Below, piece after piece: positions 47,053-56,483 of a stretch of DNA of 64,000 nt. How positions within the stretch are numbered: the first letter of the stretch is position 1; each line of letters starts with the position of its first letter. Source of the stretch: CAYJPA01 sp964371945 (GTDB lineage: Bacteria; Chloroflexota; Chloroflexia; Thermomicrobiales; UBA6265). The position numbers were made by a program, and so were the translations under genes. The stretch is taken from NCBI GenBank assembly GCA_964371945.1, contig CAYJPA010000021.1, positions 4,974 to 68,973 on the forward strand, in the 5' to 3' direction. The notes beneath the pieces were generated by a model that searched no databases, was not told where the DNA came from, and was given only the letters and a program-made list of their open reading frames with translations.

Positions 47053-47871
47053 TTAGTCCTTCACGAACTGGCGGACGAAGGTGTAGGAGTCGGCGACGCA
47101 CTTGTTGACGACGTCGAGTGGCGGCCAGGGCTCGCCCTGGAACTCGATTTCGATCGATACCGGACCGGTGAATCCGACCTTGTCAAGCGCGGCGAAGATC
47201 GCGGCGAAATTCACTTCGCCTGTGCCGACGGTTGGGAAGTTCCAGACGCCGGGACCACCGATTTGGTCCTTGCAGTGCATGTGCTTGACGGCATCGGCGG
47301 AATCCTTGATGTCGTCTTCCGGCCGGACGCCGCCGTAAAAGATGACATTGCCTGGATCGTAGTTGATGCCGATGTTCGATTTGCCGATGTCTTCGATCAG
47401 CTTCTTGGCGATCACGCCGCTCGCGAGCAGCCCGCCGTGCGTTTCGAGGCAGATCGTGATCCCGATCGCGGCGGCTTCGTCCGCGAGCGGTCGGATATTG
47501 CGCAGGAAATGGTTGCGTTGATCTTCAAGGCTACCGCCTGAGGAGGCGTCATGTCCGCCGGTGCTGGTGGTGACGTACCTGATTCCGAGCTTCTGGGCAA
47601 TGTTGAGCGCTTTGCGGAACTCGGCGATTCCCGCGTCGCTGACGAGGTCGGAGTGGCCCGCCAGGCTTACCGGTGCCAGGTCGTAGTTGTGCAGGAGATC
47701 CTTCACATGCGCGAGCTCTTCCGCGCTGGCGTTGCGACGGACGTGCTCGGTCCACCCCGGCACCGAAGCGAGCTCCACGCTCTTGAAGCCGGCCGCGGCG
47801 ATCCCAGCGAGCGATTCTTCGAGCAAGTAGGTGTGATAGGTATTGGTCAATCCGCAAAGTCGCTCGGCCAT
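47053..47871 (-). CDS. sugar phosphate isomerase/epimerase, TIM barrel
   Basis: A 272-residue xylose-isomerase-like TIM-barrel protein. Expected metal ligands fall in ICLETHGGL (Glu), GINYDPGNVIFYGG (Asp), HMHCKDQIG (His, Asp) and GPVSIEIEFQG (Glu). Members isomerise or epimerise sugars, inososes or hydroxypyruvate. GGGAG lies before the ATG. It is 42 bp after the VOC-family gene in a minus-strand operon with an ABC transporter and was probably adjacent to the Gfo/Idh gene before the RAYT insertion. It is only distantly similar to the other TIM-barrel gene of the window. Confidence 0.9.
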   Translation of the reverse strand: MAERLCGLTNTYHTYLLEESLAGIAAAGFKSVELASVPGWTEHVRRNASAEELAHVKDLLHNYDLAPVSLAGHSDLVSDAGIAEFRKALNIAQKLGIRYVTTSTGGHDASSGGSLEDQRNHFLRNIRPLADEAAAIGITICLETHGGLLASGVIAKKLIEDIGKSNIGINYDPGNVIFYGGVRPEDDIKDSADAVKHMHCKDQIGGPGVWNFPTVGTGEVNFAAIFAALDKVGFTGPVSIEIEFQGEPWPPLDVVNKCVADSYTFVRQFVKD

Positions 47872-47913
47872 TGGTTCACTCCCTCATTTCGATTCAACGA
47901 CAAGAGATCGGTT

Positions 47914-48282
47914 TCACTTGCCACCGAACCACGTGCGGCCCGGATAGAACTTCATGTATTCGATGAACAACCCGTCCTCCAGCGTGAACGCCACGCGAGC
48001 AAAGGGAGGTTCGTCGACATCGAATGGTGGAATGATGACTTCTTTGCCTTCGAGATGGGGCTCGAGATCGTCCACCGCGTAAGCAATGTGTGGTGAGCTC
48101 TGGAATTCCTGGGAGACCGGGCTGTCCGGTGCGTACCGCAAGAATTCGATGCGGAATGGGTGGTCGTTTGGGTCGGTCACCCAGCACTTACTCGGGGCGA
48201 CATGATCTTCGCGAGGTTGTGACTCGAATGTGGTCAATCCGACATGGTGAAACGCTTTTCGCGGCTTTGCGGTTTTAGTCAT
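47914..48282 (-). CDS. VOC/glyoxalase-fold protein
   Basis: A 122-residue member of the vicinal oxygen chelate superfamily. AFHHVGLTTF at the N-terminus provides the first metal-ligand His; HIAYAVDDLEPHLEG and LFIEYMKF supply the later His and Glu positions. Superfamily members include isomerases, epimerases and dioxygenases, so the reaction is not assigned. It lies between the solute-binding protein and the TIM-barrel isomerase of the same operon and probably acts on the imported compound. GGGG is 6 nt before the ATG. Confidence 0.8.
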   Translation of the reverse strand: MTKTAKPRKAFHHVGLTTFESQPREDHVAPSKCWVTDPNDHPFRIEFLRYAPDSPVSQEFQSSPHIAYAVDDLEPHLEGKEVIIPPFDVDEPPFARVAFTLEDGLFIEYMKFYPGRTWFGGK

Positions 48283-48385
48283 CTCATACCCCGTGACTCG
48301 ACGATCAGTCCTGACTGAGACAAAAGCGGGCGGCCCGCCCGAAGGAGAGCCGCCCGATCGGAGAGCAATCCCCTAAACCGAAGGA

Positions 48386-49591
48386 TTAGCTCGGGTACGC
48401 GCCATCGGTGCCGGCGCCGGCCGGAACCTCGACCGCGGCGAACTCTTCCGACAGAACGAAAGCGTCCGCGTCGGCCTTGACCTTGGCCTTGTCGAACTCG
48501 TTCGCTCCGGCGACGTGGTCATTGAAGATGATGTCTTCGGCCTTGATGTCCTTGGTGAGCTGCCCGATGTCGGTGATCGTCTTGAGGAACAGCTCCCAGG
48601 ACTCCATGCTGTGCCAGCCCCACTTACCGCCGTCCCGGTTCGGGAAATCGCCCCGGAAGATGTCGGCGAGCTGCCACATCGACTGGACGGCGATGTTTTT
48701 GTCGGGGAACGTGGCCTGAAGTGCAGCCGCGATCGGCTCGGCCTCCATCGTGATCTGCGTTGCGGCACGTGGGTTCTGATGACCGAACTCGAGGCCCATT
48801 GCCCAGCCTCGGAGATACGTGGTGTAAAGCTCAGTGAGCGATGCATCCTCGTGATCGGAACGGCGAATCTGGAACGAGTTGGCCGGGAACTTCGACCAGC
48901 TCTTGCCAATGATGTAATCGAAATCGAGACCACCGGCGAGCCACTGGGCGCGCAAACCCGCCCATGACAGGGCGGCGTCAGCCTGTCCCTCCGCTAGCGC
49001 CTGGGCCCAACCCGAGCCGGCCGCCTGGTACTTGACCTTTGACGGGTCTCCGCCGGCCTGTGCGACCATCGGATCGACGATGCCGGACCAGCCGAGATCG
49101 CCAACCACGACGTTCTTGCCCTCGAGGTCCTTGAGCGTCGTAATGCCGCCCGGGTTGCCTTTCGGCAGGGCAATGTCGAAGACGTCGTATGCGCCCATCT
49201 CCCAAATGGACACGAGGTCGATGCCGGCCTCGACGCCGAGCGAGAAAACGCCCGGAGAGACGTAAGACATGTCGCCGCCGCCATCGGCAACAACCTTGGC
49301 TGACGACGTCGCTTCGAGGATCGCCGGGTCGATCGAAACCTCGAGATCGCCGAAGTACCCGTACTGCACAGCAACCCAGTAGGGGTAGTCGTCGAGCACT
49401 TCCAGCGTGCCGCGAGGAGAGAGCCACTTGACGGTGTTTCGTCCCTCTTGCGCAGTGGCGGAGAGGATGCCTCTCGAGGCCATCGAGACCGCTGGGATCG
49501 TGAGTCCGAGCGCCGCGGCTCGCTGCATGAATTGCCGGCGCGATGTCCGGCTACTCGTCAATTCCACGATCAGTTCATCGAGACGACTCAT
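48386..49591 (-). CDS. ABC transporter substrate-binding protein (NMT1/SsuA-like)
   Basis: A 401-residue exported solute-binding protein with a twin-arginine signal (RTSRRQFMQRAAALGLTIPAVS). The mature part has the two-lobed NMT1/SsuA layout: VAVQYGYFGDLEVSID, a central GGDMSYVSPGVFSLGVEAGID, DLEGKNVVVGDLGWSGIVDPM and WAQALAEGQADAALSWAG. The family binds sulfonates, taurine, nitrate, pyrimidines or aromatic acids. ATG at 49591 is preferred because GGAGG lies upstream; an in-frame start five codons earlier is possible. It is followed by VOC and isomerase genes, so the ligand may be a sugar acid or sulfosugar; that is speculation. Confidence 0.9.
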   Translation of the reverse strand: MSRLDELIVELTSSRTSRRQFMQRAAALGLTIPAVSMASRGILSATAQEGRNTVKWLSPRGTLEVLDDYPYWVAVQYGYFGDLEVSIDPAILEATSSAKVVADGGGDMSYVSPGVFSLGVEAGIDLVSIWEMGAYDVFDIALPKGNPGGITTLKDLEGKNVVVGDLGWSGIVDPMVAQAGGDPSKVKYQAAGSGWAQALAEGQADAALSWAGLRAQWLAGGLDFDYIIGKSWSKFPANSFQIRRSDHEDASLTELYTTYLRGWAMGLEFGHQNPRAATQITMEAEPIAAALQATFPDKNIAVQSMWQLADIFRGDFPNRDGGKWGWHSMESWELFLKTITDIGQLTKDIKAEDIIFNDHVAGANEFDKAKVKADADAFVLSEEFAAVEVPAGAGTDGAYPS

Positions 49592-49842
49592 TCGCCGCTC
49601 CTCCATGTGATCCGACGCGACTCCGGCGACAATGCCGGCCGCATTCCGTTCGACTCGAGATGGTTACGATTCCCATCTCGCAGAGCTTCCGGCCAGCAGT
49701 GGTCGCCCTCCAGCCCTATACCCAAGGACAAGAATGCGTTCACCCCGTGCCATCAAACTCCACTACGTTCGCGCATACAATCTCGCAGCCGCGCGCTACT
49801 GTCAACTGGCTGTTAACCCGATCACAAAGCTCGTGATATAGC

Positions 49843-50697
49843 TTAAGACTGCCAGCTTGCCCATTTCTTGCCGACCCAGAAAAAGAAGACGTAAATGAGG
49901 ATGCCCATCGTGGCCAGCAGGACGATCACCGCCCAGAAGTCCGCCATCTTGATCCGGGACGAGAAGAATGCGAGACGTGTGCCGAGACCCTCCGACGATG
50001 CAATAAATTCGGCGCCCACCGCGGTCAGCATGCCGAAAATGGCTCCGACCATCAGGCCGACAATGATCATCGGCAGAGCCAGCGGAAAACGGACCTTGGA
50101 AAAGATCTGAAAGGTCGTCGCGCCGTATGAGCGAGCCAACGCGATTTTCGCGAGATCGGTTCGCCGGAAGCCGGTGGCGGCATTGATCATCACCATAGGT
50201 CCCACCGCAAGGGAAACCGCGATAATCCGCGGGCTCATGCCGAATCCCATTTTTTGTACGAGCAACGGAACGAGCGCGATCATCGGCGTCATAACCAGGA
50301 GCAGGATGTACGGCGTGATGATTTTTTCGGCAAACGGGAACTGCGTGATCACCGCGGCCAGGACGATGCCGATCGAGCTTCCGATCGCATACCCGATCGA
50401 GAGAACCTGAATAGTCACCCAGAGATGGTGCGCATAGAGCGGCCGGAAGTTATGCCAGAGTGTGGACCCTATAAGACTGGGCTTTGGGAAGGTATAGGCC
50501 GGCACGTCGAAGAAACGGCAGACGAACTCGAGACTGCCTACGACGATCACCGCGGTCAGGATGATCACCCCGACTTCTCCCCAGCTCTTGGCCAGATTCG
50601 CGCTGGTGAGCGCTGACATATTGGTAAGTGAGACGTCGTTCTCTTCCTGGTTTTTTTCACCGAATGTGGGGATCGTTTCTCGCAATTCGGTCGCCAT
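49843..50697 (-). CDS. ABC transporter permease (SsuC/TauC-like)
   Basis: A 284-residue inner-membrane permease with about six helices. The EAA loop that contacts the ATPase is ARSYGATTFQIFSKVRFPLALPMIIVG. Family resemblance is to the binding-protein-dependent transport permeases of sulfonate, taurine and nitrate importers. ATG at 50697 is favoured over the TTG just before because GGGAG is 8 nt upstream. It lies 39 bp after the ATPase gene and 251 bp before the binding-protein gene; the latter gap (49592-49842) shows nothing else. Confidence 0.92.
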   Translation of the reverse strand: MATELRETIPTFGEKNQEENDVSLTNMSALTSANLAKSWGEVGVIILTAVIVVGSLEFVCRFFDVPAYTFPKPSLIGSTLWHNFRPLYAHHLWVTIQVLSIGYAIGSSIGIVLAAVITQFPFAEKIITPYILLLVMTPMIALVPLLVQKMGFGMSPRIIAVSLAVGPMVMINAATGFRRTDLAKIALARSYGATTFQIFSKVRFPLALPMIIVGLMVGAIFGMLTAVGAEFIASSEGLGTRLAFFSSRIKMADFWAVIVLLATMGILIYVFFFWVGKKWASWQS

Positions 50698-50736
50698 CAA
50701 AGCTGCTCCCGTATTTCGCCGCGGTGACCGCGCCGG

Positions 50737-51591
50737 TTATTCACTAGATGCCGGCACGTAGGTCCCGCGGATGATCGTGTCCTTGATTTTGAGCACGAGA
50801 TCGATGAACTCGCGCGAAAAGGTCTGCTCGATAGAACGCGGGCGGGTCAGATCGATGGGGAAGATGTGCGCCAGCCGGCCGGGACGTGGAGTAAGCACCA
50901 CGACACGATCGGCGAGAAAGATCGCTTCCGTCACGTTGTGCGTTACAAATATAATCGTCTTGCCCGTCTCCATCCAGATTTTTTGAATCAAAAGGTTCAT
51001 TTCGTCGCGGGTAAAGGCATCGAGCGCGCCGAACGGCTCGTCCATCAAGATCACTTCCGGGTCGTACGAAAGGCAGCGCACGATGCTCGCCCGTTGCTGC
51101 ATTCCCCCCGAAAGTTCTCGCGGGAACTTATTTTCGAATCCAGCAAGCCCGACTTCCTCGATCAATCCTTGGATACGCGTTTCATACGGAGCAGGATCGA
51201 GCTTCTTGATCTCGAACGGGAAGCGGATGTTCTGATGCAGGTTGCGCCAAGGCAGGAGATTCGCGTCCTGGAAGATCATTCCGATCTCCGGTCGCGGACC
51301 CGTCACCGGCGTGTCGTTGAGAACCACCTGGCCGGCGGTGAGATCGTGCAATCCGGACATGCCCCAGAGCAGGGTGCTTTTGCCGCAACCGGACGGGCCG
51401 AGAATGCAGACAAATTCGCCCTTCGCGATCTCGAGACTGAGGTCCTCGAGCGCGTGTACGAAACCAGTCTGGGTTTTGTAGTGTTTGGAAACGCGATCGA
51501 CCCTCATCGCGATTTCACGTTTCGATGGAGCGGCACCGATGCTGGTTACCGTTGCCCGTTGCGCTGGGATCGTTGTTCCGGTTTGCGACAC
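50737..51591 (-). CDS. ABC transporter ATP-binding protein (SsuB/TauB-like)
   Basis: A 284-residue ATPase energising the importer. Walker A is LGPSGCGKSTLLWGMSG, the Q-loop FQDANLLPWR, the signature LSGGMQQRASIVRCL, Walker B VILMDEPFGALD and the switch His in VTHNVTEA. The LSGGMQQRxxxxR form is typical of the nitrate/sulfonate/taurine group. GTG at 51591 has GAGGAG close by; an in-frame GTG at 51609 is the alternative. It is the first gene of a minus-strand operon: ATPase, permease, binding protein, VOC protein, TIM-barrel isomerase, (RAYT element), oxidoreductase. Confidence 0.93.
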   Translation of the reverse strand: MSQTGTTIPAQRATVTSIGAAPSKREIAMRVDRVSKHYKTQTGFVHALEDLSLEIAKGEFVCILGPSGCGKSTLLWGMSGLHDLTAGQVVLNDTPVTGPRPEIGMIFQDANLLPWRNLHQNIRFPFEIKKLDPAPYETRIQGLIEEVGLAGFENKFPRELSGGMQQRASIVRCLSYDPEVILMDEPFGALDAFTRDEMNLLIQKIWMETGKTIIFVTHNVTEAIFLADRVVVLTPRPGRLAHIFPIDLTRPRSIEQTFSREFIDLVLKIKDTIIRGTYVPASSE

Positions 51592-51882
51592 TCCAACTCC
51601 TCTCGCCACGGGATTGGCGACCGAATGGTGCTTCTTTCAGACGGGTCGCCAGGCGCGGAACCCAGGCTATCAGGAGCCGCTTCCGCCAGCCGGAATACCC
51701 CACCCTTGGATTCGCCAGATGCTGAGCAACCGGGGCATTCTAGTTTTGGCTCTTTCGGAGTGTCAATACGGGCGTGTAAGCCGCTCACACTCATCACTTC
51801 GATCGTTGATCGAGGCTTGCCGCTCGAACCGAGCACTGCGACACTCATATTTCGAACGTCCTGCCGTCGAACTGGAGATCTG

Positions 51883-52959
51883 ATGAGCGAACGAACGACC
51901 TTGTCCAAACGGCCATTCGGCAATATCGACGGTCAAACGGTCGATCTCTTCACGCTGTCCGTGAGGGGCCGGCGCGAGGTCCAGATCACGAATTACGGTG
52001 GAATCATCACGTCGTTCAAGTCTCCGGACCGCAACGGACGGATGGACAATGTCATTCTCGGGTTTGAGACACTGGACGAATACGTCTCCTTCAACCAGGG
52101 CCCGTTCTTTGGCTGCATCACGGGACGGTTTGCGAACCGGATTGCCAACGGCCAGTTCACGCTCGACGGTAAGGAGCACCAGCTCCCGATAAATAGCGGC
52201 ATGCATTCACTACACGGCGGCAATCACGGGCTCAACAGCAAAATCTGGGACGCCCTGCCAATCGAAACCATCGATGGTGTTGCGCTGCGGCTGCGCGTCG
52301 TGAGTCCAGACGAGGATGAAGGCTATCCAGGAGAGTTGAGCGTCGAGGTGACCTACACACTGTCGTCCACCGGGGAACTGCGAATCGACTATTCCGCAAC
52401 AACCGATCGCCCGACCATTGTCAACCTCACGAACCACACCTATTTCAATCTGGCGGGCGAAGGAACTGGGAGTATCGAGGGTCACGAGATCCAGCTCTTC
52501 GCCAGCCGTTACACGCCGGTGGACGACCGCCTCATTCCAACAGGCGAGATCGCGCCGGTCAAATCTACACCGCTCGACTTTACGGAATCCGAACGAATCG
52601 GCGCCCGCATCCGCGACAGTTTCGAGCAACTCGCGTTCGCTCAAGGGTATGACTTCAACTACGTGATCGACCGGCCGGAGGGCGATATGTCGCTCGCCTT
52701 GACTGCCGATGTCTATGAGCCAAACAGCGGTCGCCGCCTTTCGGTGCTAACCACCGAACCGGGCGTCCAGTTTTACACCGGCAATTTTCTGAATGGCTCG
52801 GTGTACGGACCGAGCGGCCGTGCGTACCGGCAGTCGGACGGTTTTGCGCTGGAAACGCAGCACTTTCCGGACAGCCCGAACCAACCAACGTTCCCATCCA
52901 CGGTGTTGCGACCGGGTGAAACCTTCTCATCGAGCACTGTTTGGCGGTTTTCTCTCTAG
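51883..52959 (+). CDS. galM: aldose 1-epimerase
   Basis: A 358-residue mutarotase interconverting alpha and beta anomers of hexoses. Typical motifs: ITNYGGIITSFKSPDRNGRMDNVILGF, GRFANRIANGQF, NSGMHSLHGGNHGLNSKIWD (first catalytic His), NLTNHTYFNLAGEG (second catalytic His) and the late TEPGVQFYTGNFLNG, which carries the catalytic Glu. The reading frame extends far upstream to 50866, but that portion is only antisense to the ABC ATPase gene; the ATG at 51883 (GGAG just upstream) starts the family domain. It is followed within 18 bp by the hexosaminidase, so the two form an operon on glycan breakdown. Confidence 0.95.
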   Translation: MSERTTLSKRPFGNIDGQTVDLFTLSVRGRREVQITNYGGIITSFKSPDRNGRMDNVILGFETLDEYVSFNQGPFFGCITGRFANRIANGQFTLDGKEHQLPINSGMHSLHGGNHGLNSKIWDALPIETIDGVALRLRVVSPDEDEGYPGELSVEVTYTLSSTGELRIDYSATTDRPTIVNLTNHTYFNLAGEGTGSIEGHEIQLFASRYTPVDDRLIPTGEIAPVKSTPLDFTESERIGARIRDSFEQLAFAQGYDFNYVIDRPEGDMSLALTADVYEPNSGRRLSVLTTEPGVQFYTGNFLNGSVYGPSGRAYRQSDGFALETQHFPDSPNQPTFPSTVLRPGETFSSSTVWRFSL

Positions 52960-52976
52960 TGGAGAATCGATTCCTT

Positions 52977-55061
52977 ATGATTGACGGACTTTGGCTTTCT
53001 CCTAAGCCCTGGAAACTTACACTCGAAGAGGGCTCGTTCACGATCAACACTGGAACGAGGATACGGCTGGGCATGAGCTCCGGGATCGAGACACTTGAAA
53101 GCGCTCAGTCGCTCGTAGAAGCACTTACTGATCTCTTCGACCTTCCACTGGAGTTCCATGGTACCCGGGCGAACCCGCAATTTGGTCACATCACCCTGGC
53201 CATAGCGGGCCGCGACGACCAAGATTTGCTGGAGGCATCGGGCGAGCTCAGTCCACAGGGGTACACGCTCACGATAGACGGAAACGGAGTTTCCATCGCG
53301 GCCATTGATGAAGCGGGGCTCCGCTACGGTGTGCAAACACTCATTCAGATCGCGCGCTCATCAGGTAGGATTTGGCCCGCGCTGAACATCGTCGATCGCC
53401 CGGCGGTGTTGAGCCGCGGGATCATGCTCGACATCTCTCGCGGCCGTGTTCCGACCCTGGAAACGCTGGATTCCCTCGTGCGGCTCTTCGCGCACTTCAA
53501 AATCAATCACCTCCAGCTCTACACAGAGCACGCGTTCGATTTCCCCAGCGCTCCGGCAATCGGCGCGGGAACCGGTGCGATGACGCCGGAAGATATCCTC
53601 CGGCTCGACGAGATCTGCAGGGATCATCACGTCGAGCTGGCCGCCAATTTTCAGTCGCTGGGACATCAGGGCCGGCTGCTCAAACTGCCCGAATTCGAGC
53701 ATTTGGCGGAAACGCCGTGGAGATTCACATTCGCGACCGACAACGATGAGGTTTTCGAGCTTTTCGACCGGCTCTACGGCGATCTCCTCCCCTGCTTCAC
53801 GTCGAAGCTGCTCAATGTGAACGCCGACGAACCGTGGGATCTCGGACGGGGCGTGTCGAAGGCGATGAGCGAACAGGTTGGTTACGGCGGCGTCTATCTG
53901 CACCACATTCGCCGGCTCCACGAGCTGGCGACGAAGCACGGCGTGCGGATGGCGATGTGGGCGGATGTGCTGAAGCACTATCCGGAACTGATCCCGGAAT
54001 TGCCCAAGGACATCCTGCTAATCGACTGGTGGTACGAAGACCGGGAGCGATACGAGTCGCTCGACGCGCTCGCGAAATCGGGAATCGAGTTTTGGGTTTG
54101 TCCATCGACGTCAAGCTGGTCGGCAATCTATCCGCGACTCGACAACGCATTCAGTAATATTTTCGATTATGTCGAGCAAGGCATCGCCGCCGGTACGACC
54201 GGCGTCTTCATTTCGGAATGGGTTGAGAGCCATCACGTGCAGCCGGTCACGAGTTCGATCTACCCCTTTCTGTGGGGAGCGGAATGCTCCTGGAGCGGGG
54301 CGACGACCTCTCGAGAAATGTTCGATGCCGCTGTTGGATTGCAGGTTTTTCGCGATCGGAGCGGCAAAGTGGTCGCGGCGCTTCGGCGTCTCGGCGCCGC
54401 AATGCAGAACGATCCGAACTGGATGACCACCTGGAACAGCTCGATGGCCCTGTATGAAGACCCGCTCGCCGGCAAGATCGCGAGTCTCGCACCGGCAGAA
54501 GTAGTGGCCGAAGCGCGTTCGGCCGCGACCGCGATCCAACCGCTGCTGGTGCAGATTCCCGATCCGATCTGGCGGGGCGATCTGGGATTCTTGACCTGGC
54601 AAATTCGGTTCGCTTGCGACAAAGTCGAGGCAACCCGCTCCGTGCAAGCGCTGCTCGAGGAAATTGCCGCTTCAGGCGAAACGCTCGACACGCATGTAGA
54701 GCGACTCGATCATGCGATCGACCAACTCTCGAGATTGCGGTCTGCATTACCGCCGATGATCGACGAGTTCGAGCGACGATGGCTCGCGGCAAATCGCCGG
54801 AGCTCGATTCAGTTCAATCTCGACAAATACCTGGCGTTACAGGCGCAGTTCGATCGCGCGATCGCGTGGTTGACGTCCCAACAAGGCGTGCTCCTTCGAG
54901 GTGAGAACGTCGATGCTTCGTTCGCGACATACGACACCGGAGGATACGCCGTGATGCACGAAGCGACCTATCTCTGGGTGAAGGAGCTGGAGGGCATCGT
55001 CGGCTACGACGCCCTCCCAGACGACATCAAGGACTACCTGCGGGATGTGGGCGGTGGATAG
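52977..55061 (+). CDS. GH20-like beta-N-acetylhexosaminidase
   Basis: A 694-residue glycoside hydrolase of the GH20 type without a signal peptide. An N-terminal GH20b-like domain (about 1-130) precedes the TIM barrel, which begins at GIMLDISRGRVPTLETLD. The catalytic Asp-Glu pair lies in LLNVNADEPWDLG, corresponding to the DE of HIGxDE in classical enzymes. DWWYED and WVCPSTSSWSAIYPR follow as substrate-binding segments. The C-terminal about 230 residues are helical. It cleaves terminal N-acetylhexosamine by substrate-assisted catalysis. Resemblance is to the intracellular GcnA-like branch. ATG 52977 is chosen; GTG 52959, overlapping the galM stop, is a less likely start. Import of a GlcNAc-oligosaccharide must occur elsewhere. 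Confidence 0.88.
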   Translation: MIDGLWLSPKPWKLTLEEGSFTINTGTRIRLGMSSGIETLESAQSLVEALTDLFDLPLEFHGTRANPQFGHITLAIAGRDDQDLLEASGELSPQGYTLTIDGNGVSIAAIDEAGLRYGVQTLIQIARSSGRIWPALNIVDRPAVLSRGIMLDISRGRVPTLETLDSLVRLFAHFKINHLQLYTEHAFDFPSAPAIGAGTGAMTPEDILRLDEICRDHHVELAANFQSLGHQGRLLKLPEFEHLAETPWRFTFATDNDEVFELFDRLYGDLLPCFTSKLLNVNADEPWDLGRGVSKAMSEQVGYGGVYLHHIRRLHELATKHGVRMAMWADVLKHYPELIPELPKDILLIDWWYEDRERYESLDALAKSGIEFWVCPSTSSWSAIYPRLDNAFSNIFDYVEQGIAAGTTGVFISEWVESHHVQPVTSSIYPFLWGAECSWSGATTSREMFDAAVGLQVFRDRSGKVVAALRRLGAAMQNDPNWMTTWNSSMALYEDPLAGKIASLAPAEVVAEARSAATAIQPLLVQIPDPIWRGDLGFLTWQIRFACDKVEATRSVQALLEEIAASGETLDTHVERLDHAIDQLSRLRSALPPMIDEFERRWLAANRRSSIQFNLDKYLALQAQFDRAIAWLTSQQGVLLRGENVDASFATYDTGGYAVMHEATYLWVKELEGIVGYDALPDDIKDYLRDVGGG

Positions 55062-55094
55062 ATCCGCTTTTGATACTGTGATTCGCCTAGCAAT

Positions 55095-55247
55095 GTAGGG
55101 GCGATTCGCGAATCGCCCGACGCGTCGGATCCAATCGGGTCCATTCCCGCAACGATGGCCAAGGTTTGTTCATGGCGTCACGACGGGTCCCGCCAAGAGG
55201 AGCCCCGGATCGAATCGGAACGAGGGCGATTCTCGAATCGCCCCTAC
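55095..55247. repeat. MITE-like element with 24-bp self-complementary terminal repeats
   Basis: The left end (55095-55118) and right end (55224-55247) are inverted copies with one mismatch, beginning GTAGGGGCGATTCG and ending in its complement; each end is also a palindrome by itself (GGGCGATTCG/CGAATCGCCC). The 153-bp unit has no ORF of its own. It lies between the convergent hexosaminidase and broken siderophore-binding genes. Such GTAGGGGCG-ended repeats are common dispersed elements in bacteria with RAYT or IS elements. Confidence 0.8.
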
Positions 55248-55295
55248 GCATCACAAACGATCCCCTAAAACTCCGTGTCCGATCAGCGATCGTGG

Positions 55296-56351
55296 CTAGA
55301 CGATGTCGGTTTTGGCGTTGCGGATTAGGGCGGTGAGCTCGACGAGGATCGAGGTCAATCGCAGACGGCTGTACGGGGCGCCGGCAAACCAGTTGCCGAC
55401 CTGACCCGCCTGGATCGCGGGAAGGCCGGTCCAAACCTCGTTGGTTTGCAGGAACTCGGCGTTGAGACCATCGCCCCTGGCATCGACCAAAATTAGATCG
55501 GCGGGATAGGTCCCGATCTCTTCCCATCCAATGAGCGCGAAGAAGTCCTAGGTGGTGTGGGTCAAGATATCGAGTCCAAGATCACGAAAATAGGCGAGAT
55601 CGGTCATCCAGTCCGGCGAGGCGATATAGACGTTGTCGGTTCCCGGCGAACAGACAAGAACCGTCAATCCCGGTTTCTCCGCGATGGCCGCCTTGAAGCC
55701 CGCTTCAGCAAGGTCGAACTCAGCGCGCGCTGACGCGACCTCGGGCGTTCCGAGGCCGGCGCCGATCGCGACCGCGAGCTCTTCGAATCGTTCGATCGAT
55801 TTCAGGATCGAGTTCGATTGCATGGAGATGCCGAGGGTCGGGGCCACCTTTTCGACGATATCGACAACCGACTCCAGATACCAGAGCCGCGTGCCGTAGA
55901 GGGACATGTCGATAATGAGATCAGGCGCCAAACTGACCAGTTTCTCGATGTCGTACTCACCGTAATCGCCGAGCTGCTCGACTTCCGAAAAATCGATGCT
56001 TCCAGCCTGGAAATCGTTCGAGCCGTCGGCCAGTACGGTCGGTCCAACGACACCCACCGGCTTGACCCCGAGATCCCAGAGCGCGGCGGCGGTTGTTTCG
56101 GCGACGATTTTGGTCGGAACGCCGTTTGTGGAGATGACCATGCCGCGGTCATCGGTGAAGACCCAGGCGCCATCTGGTTGGAGGCCGTTCGGAACCGTTG
56201 GAGTGGCCTCGGGAGAGTCTTCCTGGGCTCCAGAGGCGCCGGATCGCAGTCCGAGCAATGCGGCGGCGCTAAGGCCGGCAGATCCGATTACGAATTTGCG
56301 GCGATTCAGTTCAGATGCGGGCAAATCGTGACCATTCCGAGTCGACGACAC
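55296..56351 (-). pseudogene. siderophore-iron ABC binding protein interrupted by an in-frame amber codon
   Basis: A FepB/FhuD-type solute-binding protein, normally capturing ferric siderophore outside the membrane. GTG 56351 with AAGGAGG opens a twin-arginine signal (LNRRKFVIGSAGLSAAA) and a good family body (VPTKIVAETTAAALWDLGVKPVGVVGP, APDLIIDMSLYGTRLWYL). At 55550-55548 a TAG stops the frame after ILTHTT; past it the same frame continues for 83 residues with family-like sequence (DFFALIGWEEIGTYPADLILVDARG ... NAKTDIV) to a proper stop. A single CAG-to-TAG change would explain this. Alternatives are sequencing error or read-through. An intact paralogue lies at 61595-62641 in the same locus. 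Confidence 0.85.
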
Positions 56352-56483
56352 CGTCGAATTCCTCCTTGAGCGTGATTGTCGTGCGCTCCCGCCAGTTCGC
56401 AGAAGAGCTATGTTACGGAAATTTAGTAATTACGAGATCTCTGTCGAGACGTTGAGCCGGGAAGTTCAAACTCGTCCGGCGAT

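Noticed and set aside
50866..51882. Long N-terminal extension of the aldose epimerase frame
   Set aside because: It is antisense to the ABC ATPase gene and lacks epimerase similarity; ATG 51883 fits the family.
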